A stretch of 64,000 bases of DNA from assembly GCA_012845835.1 (NCBI GenBank), contig JABAKD010000005.1:4121655-4185654 (forward strand), written 5' to 3'. The position numbers and the translations under genes are program-made. Source of the DNA: Undaria pinnatifida. Its lineage: Eukaryota; Sar; Phaeophyceae; Laminariales; Alariaceae. Each line of letters begins with the position of its first letter. Position 1 is the first letter of the stretch. Below the pieces are notes generated by a model, which was given only the letters and a program-made list of their open reading frames with translations, did not search any database and was not told the origin of the DNA. Positions 47,401 through 57,079 of this stretch are shown here, one piece after another.

Positions 47401-49795
47401 GAAAGTAGGCGCAAGGTGCCGAAGTCCGTCTTACGAGCGGTTCTTGGAAGGATGCAGTTCACCATTCATGCGACTCGCCGACCACCTCACGGCGCTTGGC
47501 GCTTGGTGCAAGCAATGTCTGCCTGGTTGGTGAATCCCGACGTGCTTCGTCCCGGCATAGTAGGGATGCGAGGGCCTATGGTCATAGGGCTACGGCCATG
47601 CACAAACTGAGTACAACCCCCCCCTCTCCCTTCCCCATCCACTACCCTCCTACCCCCTCCTCCTTGTTGCTCCAGCTCTGACGCTTCCTCTAGCCAGCCG
47701 CGAGACGACAGCGCCTACCTCCCGACGGGCAAACGCCCCTCGCTCTACGGAGGGCCGACGCCTCCCCAACTCCCGTAGGAAACCGGTTGAAGGCGGAGCG
47801 GGAGGGGGAGGAGGGGGGGTTGTTAGCGATAGCGACGTGCAGGTGCTGTCGCGCATGAGCTCGTCATTCCCTCGATCCTCTCGACTCGGCGGCGCGTCAT
47901 CTAGCAACGGCTTTGCGACGGCGTGGGCGAGGGGGAGGCGGCGAGGGGACAGCCTTGACGGTGAGCATACGAGCGTTAACGAGCGAACGGGTATGCGGCT
48001 AGCAAGCTGGGGCTGACTGGCCGTCTCCCCCCTCCCCTCCTCACGCCTTCTCCGTCAGGGGCCGGGAGCAATACTGGCCGGGCTTCCCTTCCCCCCCGTT
48101 TTTGCCCTCGCCTCCGTTTTTACCCGCGCTCCTTTCTGTCGCGGGGGAGCCGCAACCGGCTTGTGAGGTTTTAGGAATTGTTTGTGGGGAGGCGTGAGGG
48201 CGGGGGGCAAGGAGGGGGAGGGGGGTGTTTTGAGCAGGTCTTTCACGGGTTGAATTACTCACCGCGGGTCGGGTCGATCGCGGGTCGGGGACGCCGACCC
48301 GACCCTTGATATTTGGGAAAATCCTGGCCCGACCCGACCAATCCCGACCCGTCCCGACCCCACCCGAACCAAACCGAACCGAACCGTGATATTTCGAACA
48401 CCTCCTGACCCAACCCGATGAGACCCGCGGTTTTTGAGAACCTCCTGACCCTACCCGCGGGCCGATGTTGTTGTTGTTGTTGTTGTTGTTGTTCTTGTTC
48501 TTGTTCTTGTTCTTGTTGTTCTTGTTGTTTCTTGTCGTTCATGTTGTTCTTGTTGTTCTTGTTGTTCTTGATGTTCTTGTTGTTCTTGATGTTCTTGTTG
48601 TTCTTGTTGTTGTTCTTGTTGTTCTTGTTGTTCTTGTTGTTCTTGTTGTTCTTGTTGTTCTTGTTCTTGTTGTTCTTGATGTCCTTGATGTTCTTGATGA
48701 TCTTGTTCTTGTTCTTGTTCTTGTTAGCATTATTCATTTTTGCTCATCCCATCTTTTGTCGGCGCCCCTTTTGATTTTCTCTTTCTCCATGTCCGTAGAC
48801 GTAACTCAGATCCATGGTCACTCAAGCAGGCTCTTCCCCCCCCCCCCCTCGCCACTACCGTGCGTGCCTCCTTTATTCTTGTCGCGAGAAGACTTCGTTC
48901 GGCTCTTTCTTCCCTCGTCGACTCGCATCTAATTGAATCGTATCGTTAAACCAGCAAACGCCGAGCTTCCCTAAGATTGTTGCGTGGTCCTCGGTTGAAG
49001 TGGCTGTACTAAGTCAGAAACATTTGGGCCATAAGCTGCTGCGCCTATCCAAGCGCTTGTCAACGCCGAACGTGTTCTAACGCCCAGCGTGTGTATACCG
49101 CGAAACGAACGACAGAGAGCGGAGGGTGCACGGGACGGCGTGGGGATGGGGCCAGGGAGGATGACGAGGAGTCGAGGGTGGTTACGTTTATCGACCAGCC
49201 GGGGCACGAGAAGGTATGGCATTTTATCGATTTTTTGTAACAGCGTCAGCTGTGACTTCGACAAAATTAGGGTTGATACTCATGTCTGCAAGCTGCGTGA
49301 TACACCGGCCGCTTGTTTTTGGGTAGTAAGTTGCCGTGATTCATCGTTGTTGTTGACAATATACATTGTATGCAGCAGTATTATGCATGTGATATAGTTT
49401 CGGACCGAGGGACTGCTGTGGTGTTGACGGCTTATTGCTGGGGTGGAGTTGCTGTGATGTTTAACAGATATATGGTTGGAGTGGTGCTGTAGTGGTAACG
49501 ATATGTTATTTGGAGTAATGCTGCGGTGTTGTATTGATTTAGGCGTTTGGGTGGCTGTGTTGTTGGTGGCAGTGTTGGTGCTGGTGTTGGTGTTGGTGCT
49601 GTTGTTTTTGTTTTTGTCTGGGTTTGGGTTGTTGGTGGTAGTGTTTGTGTAGGGTGGTGGCCTTCATCGGCCAACCGGGGGCACGACAAAAGGTGCGTAC
49701 GATATGTTGCTGGAGTGGTTGGTATATAGGTGTATCTGTTACCGTTTAGGCGGTCGTGGTGTTGGTATTGTTGAGAGTGTTGGTGTTGGTGGTAG

Positions 49796-49852
<57 letters not shown>

Positions 49853-52800
49853 AGGTAGTGTTGGTGGCGGTAGGTTGAAAATTAAGCTCTTCACGCAGAA
49901 AGCTCTTTGGAAAACAGCAGCAGGCGCGCCTGCTTCTATACGCGTGCTCCTATTGATGCGCTCTTGATCATGGCTTTATCGCTCACCGTACACGCACCGC
50001 TATATATCACCCCCCGCCCTGGCTCTCCCGTCCCCGCCGCGGCGTGCGCCCTCTCTCCGCTGATGAAATGAAACCCTACGCTAGCACTACCTAACCCCCG
50101 CCCCCCCAACCCCCGCCCCCCCAACCCCCGCCCCCGCCTCCTCCTGCCCTGTCCCGCCCCTGGTCTAAATGCCCCTACCCCAGTACCTGAAGACCACGTT
50201 AACCGCCATGACCGCGTCGGCGCTAGACTACTCTATGCTGGTGGTGTCGGGGGTGGAGGGTGTCCAGCGAATGACAAGGGAGCACTTGGCAATCGCGCTT
50301 GCACTTCAGGTAGGGTGTGGGGCAATGCAATCCATGAGCTTAGCCATTTTACGCGTTGCTTTACCTATTGTGTTTCTTTAGAAGGGTGGGCAAGGGGGCA
50401 GGGGGGCGGTGGGGGGCTGGGGGGGGCATGCATCAGCGTAAAGCAAATATTGAAGGGATGGGCAGGGGGGGCGGGGGGTGGTGTTGGTAGTGGCGGGGGT
50501 GTCGTTAATCTGTTTCTACTGTCTGTACAGCTATCGCACGTCGGATAGATCATCACCGACCCTCGCTCGATGACCTCGATGTTTCAGGGAAGATCTGTAT
50601 GATCTGTATGGTTTAGTTCATGTTTCCGGGTGGGAGCCGTGTGATCTGCAGGATCTAGAACATGTTTCTTGGGTTAGCTGTGTAATCTACACGTACAGAT
50701 CTTGCCTCGACATGGAGTAAACGGCGGATGCAGGACCTGAATGATCTATATGAGCTATATGATCTAAATTATCTAAATTATATATATAATCTGTGTCATC
50801 TAGATCATGTTTCCGAGGTGTGAAAGCTATCCTGCTCTAGCCCCACGTAGATTCGGAAGTTGGAAATATGGATGGGAGGATAGGCATCCTTCATCGTGAT
50901 TGGGTCGCTGTGGCTCGGGTCTAAATAATATCGTCTGAAAAACGTTTCTACATCTCCGTTCCCTTCCCCGTCTTTTTTTTCTCACCCTCCCCCCCCCCCT
51001 CCCCCCAGCTACCGCTATTCGTGGTACTTACAAAAACAGACGTGGCAGGCAGTCTTCCCCCAGGGGCGTATTCCGCAGCGTCCCCCCCTCCAACCGCTCA
51101 ACCTCAAAAACCGACCGAAATGAAGCTGGCCTGGAGGGAGCTAGACGCCGTGCTATGGGCGTGCATGGGCAGACGTGCCAAGGTCGTGGGAGGGGTGGAG
51201 GATGCCGAGAGCGCTGCGGACGCCCTTAGGAGCAGCGGCGGGTGAGCTTTGCGTTGGGCGTTTGTGTTTGCGTCAAATGCAATGGTTCGATTAGTTTGAT
51301 GTAGTTTGTAGCTATGCATAAATAGCCTGATAAATAGTTAATAAAGCCCCCCCCCGCCCCTCCCCCCTCTTCCCCCCTCCCTCCCTCTCCCTCTCTCCCC
51401 CCCACCCTCCCTTCCCTCTTTTCTTCCCCTCCCTCCCCCCCCCCCCCCCTCCCCACCCCTCACCCCTCCTCCTTTCTCTCTACTCCCCCCCTCCCGTCGG
51501 CGCTTATCCCCCCTTGCTGTTCGGTTGGCTGTGTTACGGCTCGGCCAGGGCGTCCAGAGCGTCTTGGCACGGCTTCGTCCCGGTGATGCAGGTTTCCTCC
51601 GTCAGTGCGGATGGGTTTGCTGAGCTAAGGGCGTTTTTGAGCCGCCTGTCGCCGCCGGAGCCTCTAGAAGCCATGTATAAAGAAGCTAGGGGCAGGGCAG
51701 CGGAGGTACGTACAGTAGTGTATGTTGGAGTTTCAGTGTTTTAATGTTTGTGCCATTGTTTCAATCGGAGTTCGAATATTTCAATGTGCGAAACGAAAGG
51801 CCTGAGTCCCGGGGAAGGCTCATAAATGCTGCCGTAGTCATGGCTTGAACCTCGCCTGCGTGGTCGGGACATGCCACTCCCGAGAGTTTGGGTGTTTGAA
51901 TCGGAGTTTCAATGTTTCAGCTGGTCTAGTAGGAGTCTCATAGAGGTTTCATGTGGGTATGATGGCGTGTTTTTTCCTGGCGGGGTCCATATTCTGGATT
52001 GGTGGTTGGGTTCGTGTAGACCCGTACCGTATTGTACGCCTAACCACCTACCTTGCCATAGCGTACCATATTATACCATACCATATCATTCCATGCCCTA
52101 CCATACCATACCATATCATACCACCATACCATACCATACCATACCATACCATACCATACCACACCGTGCCATGCCAAACCATAACATACCGTACCATACC
52201 ATACCATGCCACCTTTACCATACCGAACCGTACCATGCCGTACAATACCTTACAATACCGTACCGTACCGTACAACACAGGTACGGATCAGCGACACGTT
52301 CATGGTGGAAGGGGTGGGCGAGGTTTACGCCGGCAACGTCGTCAGTGGGACCGTATCCGTGGGCGATCGCCTCCTCCTCGGACCCACGGGACCTAGCGGC
52401 ACCTTTCTCCGTACTGCTGTAGCTTCGGTACACGTCGCCCGCCTCGCAGTACGACGCGCGTCGGCAGGCCAGACAGCTTCCTTTACGCTGATCCCCGACC
52501 CTGACCCGGACCCGGAACCTGTGGACGTTAGCGATAACGGTATCGGTAACGGTATTGGTGACGAGATCGGTAGCGGGATCGGTGACGGGAATGGGGAAGG
52601 GATCGGTAACTTAATTGGTGAAGGGAAATGTAACGGGATCGGAGATGGGATCGGTGTCGGGACCGGTGACGGGAATGGTAGCGAGATCGGTAACGGGATC
52701 GGTAACATGACCGGAAACGGGATCGGCGTCGGGATCGGCGGCAGTGTCGGTAACGGGATCGGTAACGGGATCGGGATCGGTATCGGCAATATAATCGGCA

Positions 52801-55800
52801 ACGGTAACGGTAACGGTAACGGTAACGGTATCGGTAAAACAACCGGTGATGGTGACGATGATGACGCTGATGTTTGGGGTGGGAAAGGGCTGGACGAGGG
52901 AGCTTTTACCGCCGCCGCTGCCGCTGCTGCCTCCACCACGGTAGTTGCCGCCATCACTGCCGCAAAGCTTTTTGGCCTGGCGAACGGTGCTGGGGACGGT
53001 GCTGCGAACGGTTCTGCGAGCTGGGCTGCAAGCGGTACTGAGAACGGTGCTGATAACGGTGCTGGGAACAGTGCTGACGGTGCTACGAACGGTGCTGGGA
53101 ATGGTGCTTCTTACGTTTCTGCAGGTGTTTCTGCGAACGGCGCTGCGAAATGTGCTGCGAACGGTGCCACGAACGGTTCGCCGAACGGCGCCGCGAACGG
53201 TACTGCGAACGATGCTCCGAACGTTGCTGCGAACGGTGCCGCGAACGGTGCCGCGAACGGTACTGCGAACGGTACTGCGAACGGTACTGCAAACGGTGCC
53301 GCGAACGGTACTGCGAACGGTACTGCGAACGGTACTGCAAACGGTGCCGCGAACGGTACTGCGCACGGTGCTGTGAACGGTGCTGTAGCCTGTACGGGGA
53401 GCGACGATGACGAAATGGAAACCCGGGGGCAGGGGACAAGGCGGCGGGGGGACTGTGGGGTAGGAGCGGCGGGCGGCTTTCCCGAAGGGCGTGAGCGGGG
53501 GGGCGGCGGGAGCGGGCCGGTTCAGGTCCGCCCCGGCCCTCTCCTGGTCGATGGCGGAGCCTGGGCGGGCGAAAGCGAGAGCCCTGGAAGGCGGACACGA
53601 AAAGGGATGGTCTTGGTTGAGGTGAGGGGCTGAGGAGGCCTGCAGGGGGGGGAGTACTCGTTTGTTGTTTGTGTTAGTCGTTTTGGCTCTTGTGGATGCA
53701 TCGCTTTCGAGACGGAGCACCTAGTAGAGACGCCTCTAAATGTTTGGGGGCTCGGAGGACTGGGGGAGGAGGGGGGAGGGAAGGGGCGTAACGACGTTGA
53801 TATGTTTCGCACAACGGGCTGATCGGATCCCTATTAATGATCTATGCACTGCAGGGCAGACAGATCCCTGGTCTATATAATCTGCGTGGCCTGTAGATCA
53901 TGTTGCCGGTTGGGAGCCGGATGATCTGAATGATCTAGCTCTTGTTTCCTCGTTTGGATCTGTACTGCACTGCACAGATCCTTCGCGTTATATCAAGGCG
54001 ACTGACACAGGATCTAGGTTATATCTATCTAGATCATGATCTGTTTGATGTGTGATATGTTCAACGGATGCCTTGTTGGTGGAAACCCCATTTGCGGTCC
54101 AGCACCGGCACCTGACCCCCGGCGGCGAGGCCAAAGATTATTCGAAATCCGGTGTTATTCACCAGTTCGTTTGACCGTGATGTAATTGATTAAATGCCAT
54201 TTGATGTCGCGGAATGTATTTTGCTTTGAACTATGCGGTGAGGCGTGGTGCGGTGCGGTGCGGTGTGCGATGCTAGCTACGTGCGAACATTTACAAAAGA
54301 AAGCCAGCGGTATGACACCCCTCACTCCCCTCAATCTCCCCCAATCCCAACCCCAACCCCCTCAACTCTCAACCACAACCCTACCCTAGCCCTATCTCCA
54401 ACCCGAAGCCCAACCCGAATCTCATCCCTAATCCTAACCCCAACCCCAACACTATTCCCAACCCTGCCTCTATCGCCAACCCTACCGCCATACCCTACCG
54501 CATTCCTAGCCCCAACCCCAACTTCAACCCCCGAACCCCAACCCTACCGCCAACCCCAACCCCACAGTTACCCCTGACCCTAGCCCTCACTCCTACTACA
54601 CCCCTAACGCAAACCCAGCACGTCGGCCACTACCCCCAATCCTTCCCCTGTCGCCAGCCCTAACGCCATCTCCTGCCGCACCCCCAACCTCTACCCCCCG
54701 AATCCCAACCATACAGCTAACCCTACCGCCATCTCCTACCGCACCCCTTAAACCCCAACCCCAACATCAACCCCCCGAACCCGAACCATACCGCCAACCC
54801 CAACCCAAACCCTGACCCTAACTCCAGCTCCTACCGCATCCGTAACCCCGACCCCACACGTCGGACACCACCCCCAATCCTGTCCCTATCGCCAGCCCAA
54901 TCGCCATATCCTACCGTACCCCGAACCCCAACTCCAACCTCAACTCTCCCGCCAACCCCAACCCCAAAAGTTAAATCGCGACCCTAACCCAGACCCTAAT
55001 GCCAACCCGAACCCCCAACCCCGACACTACCCCAACCCTGACCCTATCGCCAGCTCTACCGCCATCTCCTACCGTGTCCCTAACCCCAACCCCCGCGTCA
55101 ACCCCGAGAACCCCAACGCTACCGCCAACCCCAACCCCAAAGTTGAATCCCGACCTTGACGCAGACCCTAACCTCAACCCCAACTCCAATCCCAATCCCA
55201 ACCCCACTCGTCGGACTCACGCCTCGGTGTTATGCTTCTTGTGCGGTGAAGGCGACTGGGCGACCTAACACAAGCTACGAGTTCGAGGCGGAGGTGATGA
55301 TTCTGCACCACCCACGGTGAGACGAGCCATATATCACACCATTAGACAGATCAGATGACGATCTATCTACCAGGTCAGATCATTTGCAGTAGACGATCTT
55401 GTGTCTGCCGTTTATGAGACACTGCTCAGGAATATATATGTATTAAACTACATATCTATCCCGGGAGACATGTGCTAGATCATGCAGATCGTACGGCTCC
55501 CACCCGGCAACATGAGCTAGACCATACAGATCATACAGATCTTTCCTGGAAGATCTATATCGTAATGGGAGGGGGGGGGGATTTGGCGATCTGCCCAACG
55601 TGTGAACTATTGTAGACTGTCGAGAGAATTTGACAGATCGACGTTTTTTTTTTCCCCACCATTTTTTGGCTTTCCGATAATTTTACCTTGTTTGACGCCA
55701 AACTACTAGGTTTTAGTGTGGAACGCTTGGATTGACACCGTTGACCGCTGCACGTTTTACTTGACAATACCGTCAGACTCCTGAGATATTTGCTCCGAAC

Positions 55801-57078
55801 TCTCCCTCCCTCCCTCCCTCCGTCCCGCTTCCCAACCAAAAATGTATCTAAAGACGGGACTTTCAATAATTTGTCGGGCCTGACGCCAAACTACCAGGTG
55901 TTAGTGTGGAACGCTTGGCTTGACACCCTTGACTGACCGCTGCACGTTTTTCCTTGACTGACCGACTCCTTTGCTCCCAACCCTCCCTCCCTCCCTCCCT
56001 CCCTCCCTCTCCCCTGCCTCCCCCCTGCCTCTCGTCAGGGTCATCCGAGAGAACTACCAGCCAGTAGTGCACGCCCACAACATATGCCAGTCTGCGCGCA
56101 TTACTTCCATGGTTCCATCTTCTACTGCCACAACAGCAACCCCCACAGCAACAGCAGCGGTAGCAACACCAACAGCAGGGTCTATTGGGATGGGGGTTGA
56201 GGTCGGTGGGGTGGGGTCGCGGGGCGGGTTGGAGACTGGAGGAGGCGTTGCGTCGGCCGGCATCAAGTCCGGGGAGCGTGCGGTTTGTAGGTAAGATGAA
56301 GGGGAGGGGGGGGGAGGGAGGGGGGAAGAGAGAGTGGATAAAAATTGCGTCGGTGGGCGGACGGGCGGGATCAGTGAGGGGCACGCGTGCCTTCGTTTTG
56401 TTGCGTTTCGTTGTGTTTTGTTTCACGTTGTTTTGTTTCGCGTGTCGTTTCGATTCGTTTCGATTCATTTCGCGTCGTTTTGTTATGTGTGGTTTTTATC
56501 CGTTTTTGTTCCGTTTTGTTGTGTGTTCACTTCGTTTCGTTTCACTTCGTTTCGTTTCGTTTCGTTTCGTTTCGTTTCGTTTCGTTTCGTTTCGTTTCGT
56601 TTCGTTTCGTTTCGTTTCGTTTTTTTCCAGTTTTGTTTCGTCTCGTCTCACTCCTCTTCATTTTGTTGCGTTTCGGTACACGATTCGTTCAAACCGTACA
56701 TGCACGATACACCCCCACTTTTGGTTTCGCTCTTCTTACCGGCCGGAGTACCTAAGCAATGCATTTCGTTTCGCTTCGGATTGCTTTGTTTCCTCTCCTT
56801 CTCTTCCATTTCGTTTCGTTTCGCTTGGTTTTCACGTGGTTTCGTTCAATGTAATTATCGTTTCATTTCACCTCATTCCCTTTCGTTTCGTTTTGTTTCG
56901 TTTCATCGCTTTCCCTTTTCTTTTGTTTCGTTTCTTTCCGACCGTTCGTGCACACCACGCATGCCTCCCCTATAGGTTTCGCTTCCTTTACCGACCGGAG
57001 TACCTAAGCGCTGGAACCACCATAGTGCTGCGAGAGGGGCGGACTCGAGGCTTCGGCAAAGTCATTTCCGTGCACTAA
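43526..57078 (+). CDS. GTPBP1-like: GTPBP1/GTPBP2-type translational GTPase, complete 13-exon gene
   Basis: Thirteen exons totalling 3987 nt give 1328 residues; every intron is GT-AG and phases match at all twelve junctions. Seen: the N-terminal GNVEYKLKLVDPPLDRLEHL motif, G1 GHAGAGKST, DNGRGLARMQVFRHNHEVF and GRTSSIS (switch I), G3 DQPGH followed by EKYLKTT, G4 TKTD, G5-like SSVSADG, the second-domain stretch ISDTFMVEGVGEV and GDRLLLGP, and the C-terminal FRFLYRPEYL and FREGRTK-like LREGRTRGFGKVIS ending at a stop. These are hallmarks of the GTPBP1/2 family, EF-1A-like GTPases reported to act in ribosome stalling and mRNA decay in the cytoplasm. Animal members are about 600-670 residues. The excess lies in a Gly-rich N-terminus, an insert between G1 and G3, and about 360 residues inside domain 2. 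The start ATG at 43526 has good context; an in-frame ATG at 43412 exists but would translate GGTC/GGAC microsatellites. Confidence 0.93.
44535..44612. repeat. Dispersed repeat CAGCTTGCAAAGATGAG (GTPase intron 1 copy)
   Basis: Shared block CAGCTTGCAAAGATGAGTAT, then GTCGAACTCACAGCTGA and AATATTTTTATAAAA. Other copies: 42580-42660, 40703-40770, 20917-20965 and, inverted, 49235-49310 (GTPase intron 6). Confidence 0.8.
44917..45078 (+). CDS. GTPBP1-like: GTPBP1/2-like exon 2
   Basis: Acceptor CAG, donor gtatgg, 54 codons, phase 0. MNWRLNEGRGACMYMLGYED, then GKATGISPGELSASIKTLRV, matches the conserved N-terminal module of GTPBP1/2 (W.L.EG.GE..Y..G..D.G...GLS..E...S..TL..M). The last third of this exon is duplicated in the following intron. 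Confidence 0.9.
45230..45287 (+). pseudogene. Partial duplicate of GTPBP1/2-like exon 2 within intron 2
   Basis: The sequence translates to TLRLMMEAVGTKIANME, against TLRVMVEAVGANIANME at the end of exon 2: thirteen of seventeen residues agree. There is no GT donor after it (it reads GAG then gcggga) and no clear acceptor before it. It is most likely a decayed local duplication rather than a used alternative exon. Confidence 0.75.
45536..45645 (+). CDS. GTPBP1-like: GTPBP1/2-like exon 3
   Basis: Acceptor GCAG, donor gttagt, 36 codons plus two bases. VQAGAGGKKLKVARVAVVRQ corresponds to the segment in which family members have the VLVRK-type strand just before the G domain. Ends in phase 2, completed by the first base of exon 4. 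Confidence 0.85.
45770..45895 (-). mobile_element. SINE body copy in intron 3 of the GTPase gene
   Basis: Minus strand: CGACGGGCAGTGGGATTGCT, CGATAAAAATTGAAGGCAAG, AACCGGGGGGAAGAAGGGAC and GACCACGGCTTG, matching the 26.7-kb copy. Confidence 0.68.
46160..46420. repeat. GATC-rich dispersed repeat (copy 3, GTPase intron 3)
   Basis: Contains CATACAGATCATCTAGATAA, GATCGGACGGCTCTCACCCG and GATAGACCATCTGACCGACG; no coding content. Confidence 0.72.
46596..46753 (+). CDS. GTPBP1-like: GTPBP1/2-like exon 4 (G1 and switch I)
   Basis: Acceptor GTAG, donor gtttgt. Reads VGVLGHAGAGKSTLVSVLTR, then GLSDNGRGLARMQVFRHNHE and VFNGRTSSISQQ. It holds the GxxxxGKS/T P-loop and the family-specific DNGRG and RTSSI motifs, and is the most diagnostic exon of the gene. 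Confidence 0.95.
47676..47960 (+). CDS. GTPBP1-like: GTPBP1/2-like exon 5 (low-complexity insert between switch I and G3)
   Basis: Acceptor CCAG after a C/T tract, donor gtgagc. Two bases, 94 codons, one base. The open frame that matches both neighbouring phases reads LTLPLASRETTAPTSRRANA, an Arg-rich stretch, GGAGGGGGG and a Ser-rich end. Other frames are closed or out of phase. Homologues have about 30 residues here (LGFDS.G......W). Confidence 0.7.
48465..48728. repeat. (GTT)n grading to (CTTGTT)n array
   Basis: Pyrimidine/G-rich hexamer array in intron 5 of the GTPase gene, preceded by GACCCGACCC-type repeats at 48260-48450. Confidence 0.93.
48795..48955 (-). mobile_element. SINE body copy in intron 5 of the GTPase gene
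   Basis: Minus strand: GAGTCGACGAGGGAAGAAAG, GACAAGAATAAAGGAGGCAC and GTAGTGGCGAGGGGGGG, ending GATCTGAGTTACG as in the other copies. Confidence 0.68.
49116..49213 (+). CDS. GTPBP1-like: GTPBP1/2-like exon 6 (G3 DQPGH)
   Basis: Acceptor ACAG chosen because it alone keeps phase from exon 5; donor gtatgg. Two bases plus 32 codons, ending REDDEESRVVTFIDQPGHEK. This is the G3 motif DxxGH. The animal proteins I recall have DLAGH, so Pro here is nearer to the EF-Tu type. Confidence 0.85.
49795..49856. repeat. (GTT)n array
   Basis: About 20 GTT units in intron 6 of the GTPase gene, within a wider G/T-rich stretch (49440-49870). Confidence 0.92.
50184..50309 (+). CDS. GTPBP1-like: GTPBP1/2-like exon 7
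   Basis: Acceptor CCAG, donor gtaggg, 42 codons, phase 0. YLKTTLTAMTASALDYSMLV, then VSGVEGVQRMTREHLAIALA, matches the HEKYLKTT...G......D...L.V....G...MT.EHL..AL family block exactly in order. Confidence 0.93.
50545..50840. repeat. GATC-rich dispersed repeat (copy 4, GTPase intron 7, inverted)
   Basis: Inverse orientation: GATCTGTATGATCTGTATGG, GTTTCCGGGTGGGAGCCGTG and GATCTAGAACATGTTTC. Confidence 0.72.
51009..51241 (+). CDS. GTPBP1-like: GTPBP1/2-like exon 8 (G4 TKTD)
   Basis: Acceptor CCAG after a long pyrimidine tract, donor gtgagc, 77 codons plus two bases. LPLFVVLTKTDVAGSLP carries the base-specifying [NT]KxD motif. A Pro/Ser-rich insert and a helix (MKLAWRELDAVLWACMG) follow. Confidence 0.92.
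51345..51500. repeat. Long C/T-rich tract
   Basis: About 155 bp almost free of purines on the plus strand, ending 50 bp before the exon 9 acceptor. It may serve as an extended polypyrimidine tract. Confidence 0.8.
51549..51705 (+). CDS. GTPBP1-like: GTPBP1/2-like exon 9 (G5 region)
   Basis: Acceptor CCAG, donor gtacgt, one base plus 52 codons. FVPVMQVSSVSADGFAELRA, then FLSRLSPP, matches the P.FQ.S.V.G.....L..FL..L.P block that closes the G domain. Confidence 0.9.
52050..52280. repeat. (CCATA)n / (CCGTA)n pentanucleotide array
   Basis: About 45 pentamers, CCATA changing to CCGTA towards the exon 10 acceptor. On the minus strand the unit is GGTAT/GGTAC, so it differs from the 12-kb GGTGC unit only in its last two bases. 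Confidence 0.92.
52281..53621 (+). CDS. GTPBP1-like: GTPBP1/2-like exon 10 (domain 2 with giant repeat insertion)
   Basis: Acceptor ACAG, donor gtgagg, 447 codons. The first ~70 residues are conserved domain 2 (ISDTFMVEGVGEVYAGNVVS, then GQTASFTL) and the last eight are RKGMVLVE. Between them, where homologues have under ten residues, lie about 360: Asp/Pro, then GIGNGIGD-type repeats, an acidic patch, an Ala-rich stretch, and NGTANGAANG-type repeats. The frame stays open through all of it. Confidence 0.85.
53818..54070. repeat. GATC-rich dispersed repeat (copy 5, GTPase intron 10, inverted)
   Basis: CGGGCTGATCGG-type edge, GATCATGTTGCCGGTTGGGA, GATCTAGCTCTTGTTTCC and a final GATCATGATCTG tract. 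Confidence 0.7.
54317..55205. repeat. Degenerate CCCTAACCCCAACCC tract
   Basis: Nearly 900 bp of C-rich sequence built from CCCTA, CCCCAA and CCCTACCGCCA units in intron 10. Many stretches read CCCTAACCC like a TTAGGG telomere complement, but the order is irregular. Three or four diverged longer units (TCTCCTACCGCACCC, CACGTCGG.CAC.ACCCCCAATCC) recur. Confidence 0.8.
55252..55316 (+). CDS. GTPBP1-like: GTPBP1/2-like exon 11
   Basis: Acceptor GAAG, donor gtgaga, 21 codons plus two bases. TSYEFEAEVMILHHP matches the W.FEAE.LVLHHPT segment that begins domain 3. Too short to stand out as an open frame; found by following phase and motif. Confidence 0.9.
55325..55605. repeat. GATC-rich dispersed repeat (copy 6, GTPase intron 11)
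   Basis: GATCGTACGGCTCCCACCCG, AACATGAGCTAGACCATACA and CCTGGAAGATCTATATCG closely match copies 1 and 2. Confidence 0.75.
56039..56290 (+). CDS. GTPBP1-like: GTPBP1/2-like exon 12
   Basis: Acceptor TCAG after (CCCT)n, donor gtaaga. VIRENYQPVVHAHNICQSAR matches I...YQA.VH...I.QTA. A Thr/Ala/Gly-rich insert follows, then SGERAVC, equivalent to the RTGD.A.V. segment before the last strand. Confidence 0.9.
56395..56640. repeat. (TTTCG)n pentanucleotide array
   Basis: Irregular TTTCG/TTTTG units, perfect from about 56530 to 56622, in intron 12 of the GTPase gene. Weaker copies continue to 56935. Confidence 0.92.
56724..56760 (+). pseudogene. Partial duplicate of GTPBP1/2-like exon 13 within intron 12
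   Basis: Reads FRSSYRPEYLSNA, against FRFLYRPEYLSAG in the true last exon 252 bp further on. The preceding ~40 bp of intron are also similar. The acceptor AG of the real exon (tatag) is ttttgg here, so the copy cannot be spliced in the same way and the frame runs into intron sequence. Confidence 0.75.
56976..57078 (+). CDS. GTPBP1-like: GTPBP1/2-like exon 13 (C-terminus)
   Basis: Acceptor ATAG; one base plus 34 codons including TAA. FRFLYRPEYLSAGTTIVLRE, then GRTRGFGKVISVH, matches FRF...PEYL..G..LVFREGRTK..G.I..L. The protein stops here without the long C-terminal tail of animal GTPBP1. Confidence 0.93.
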
Positions 57079-57079
57079 C

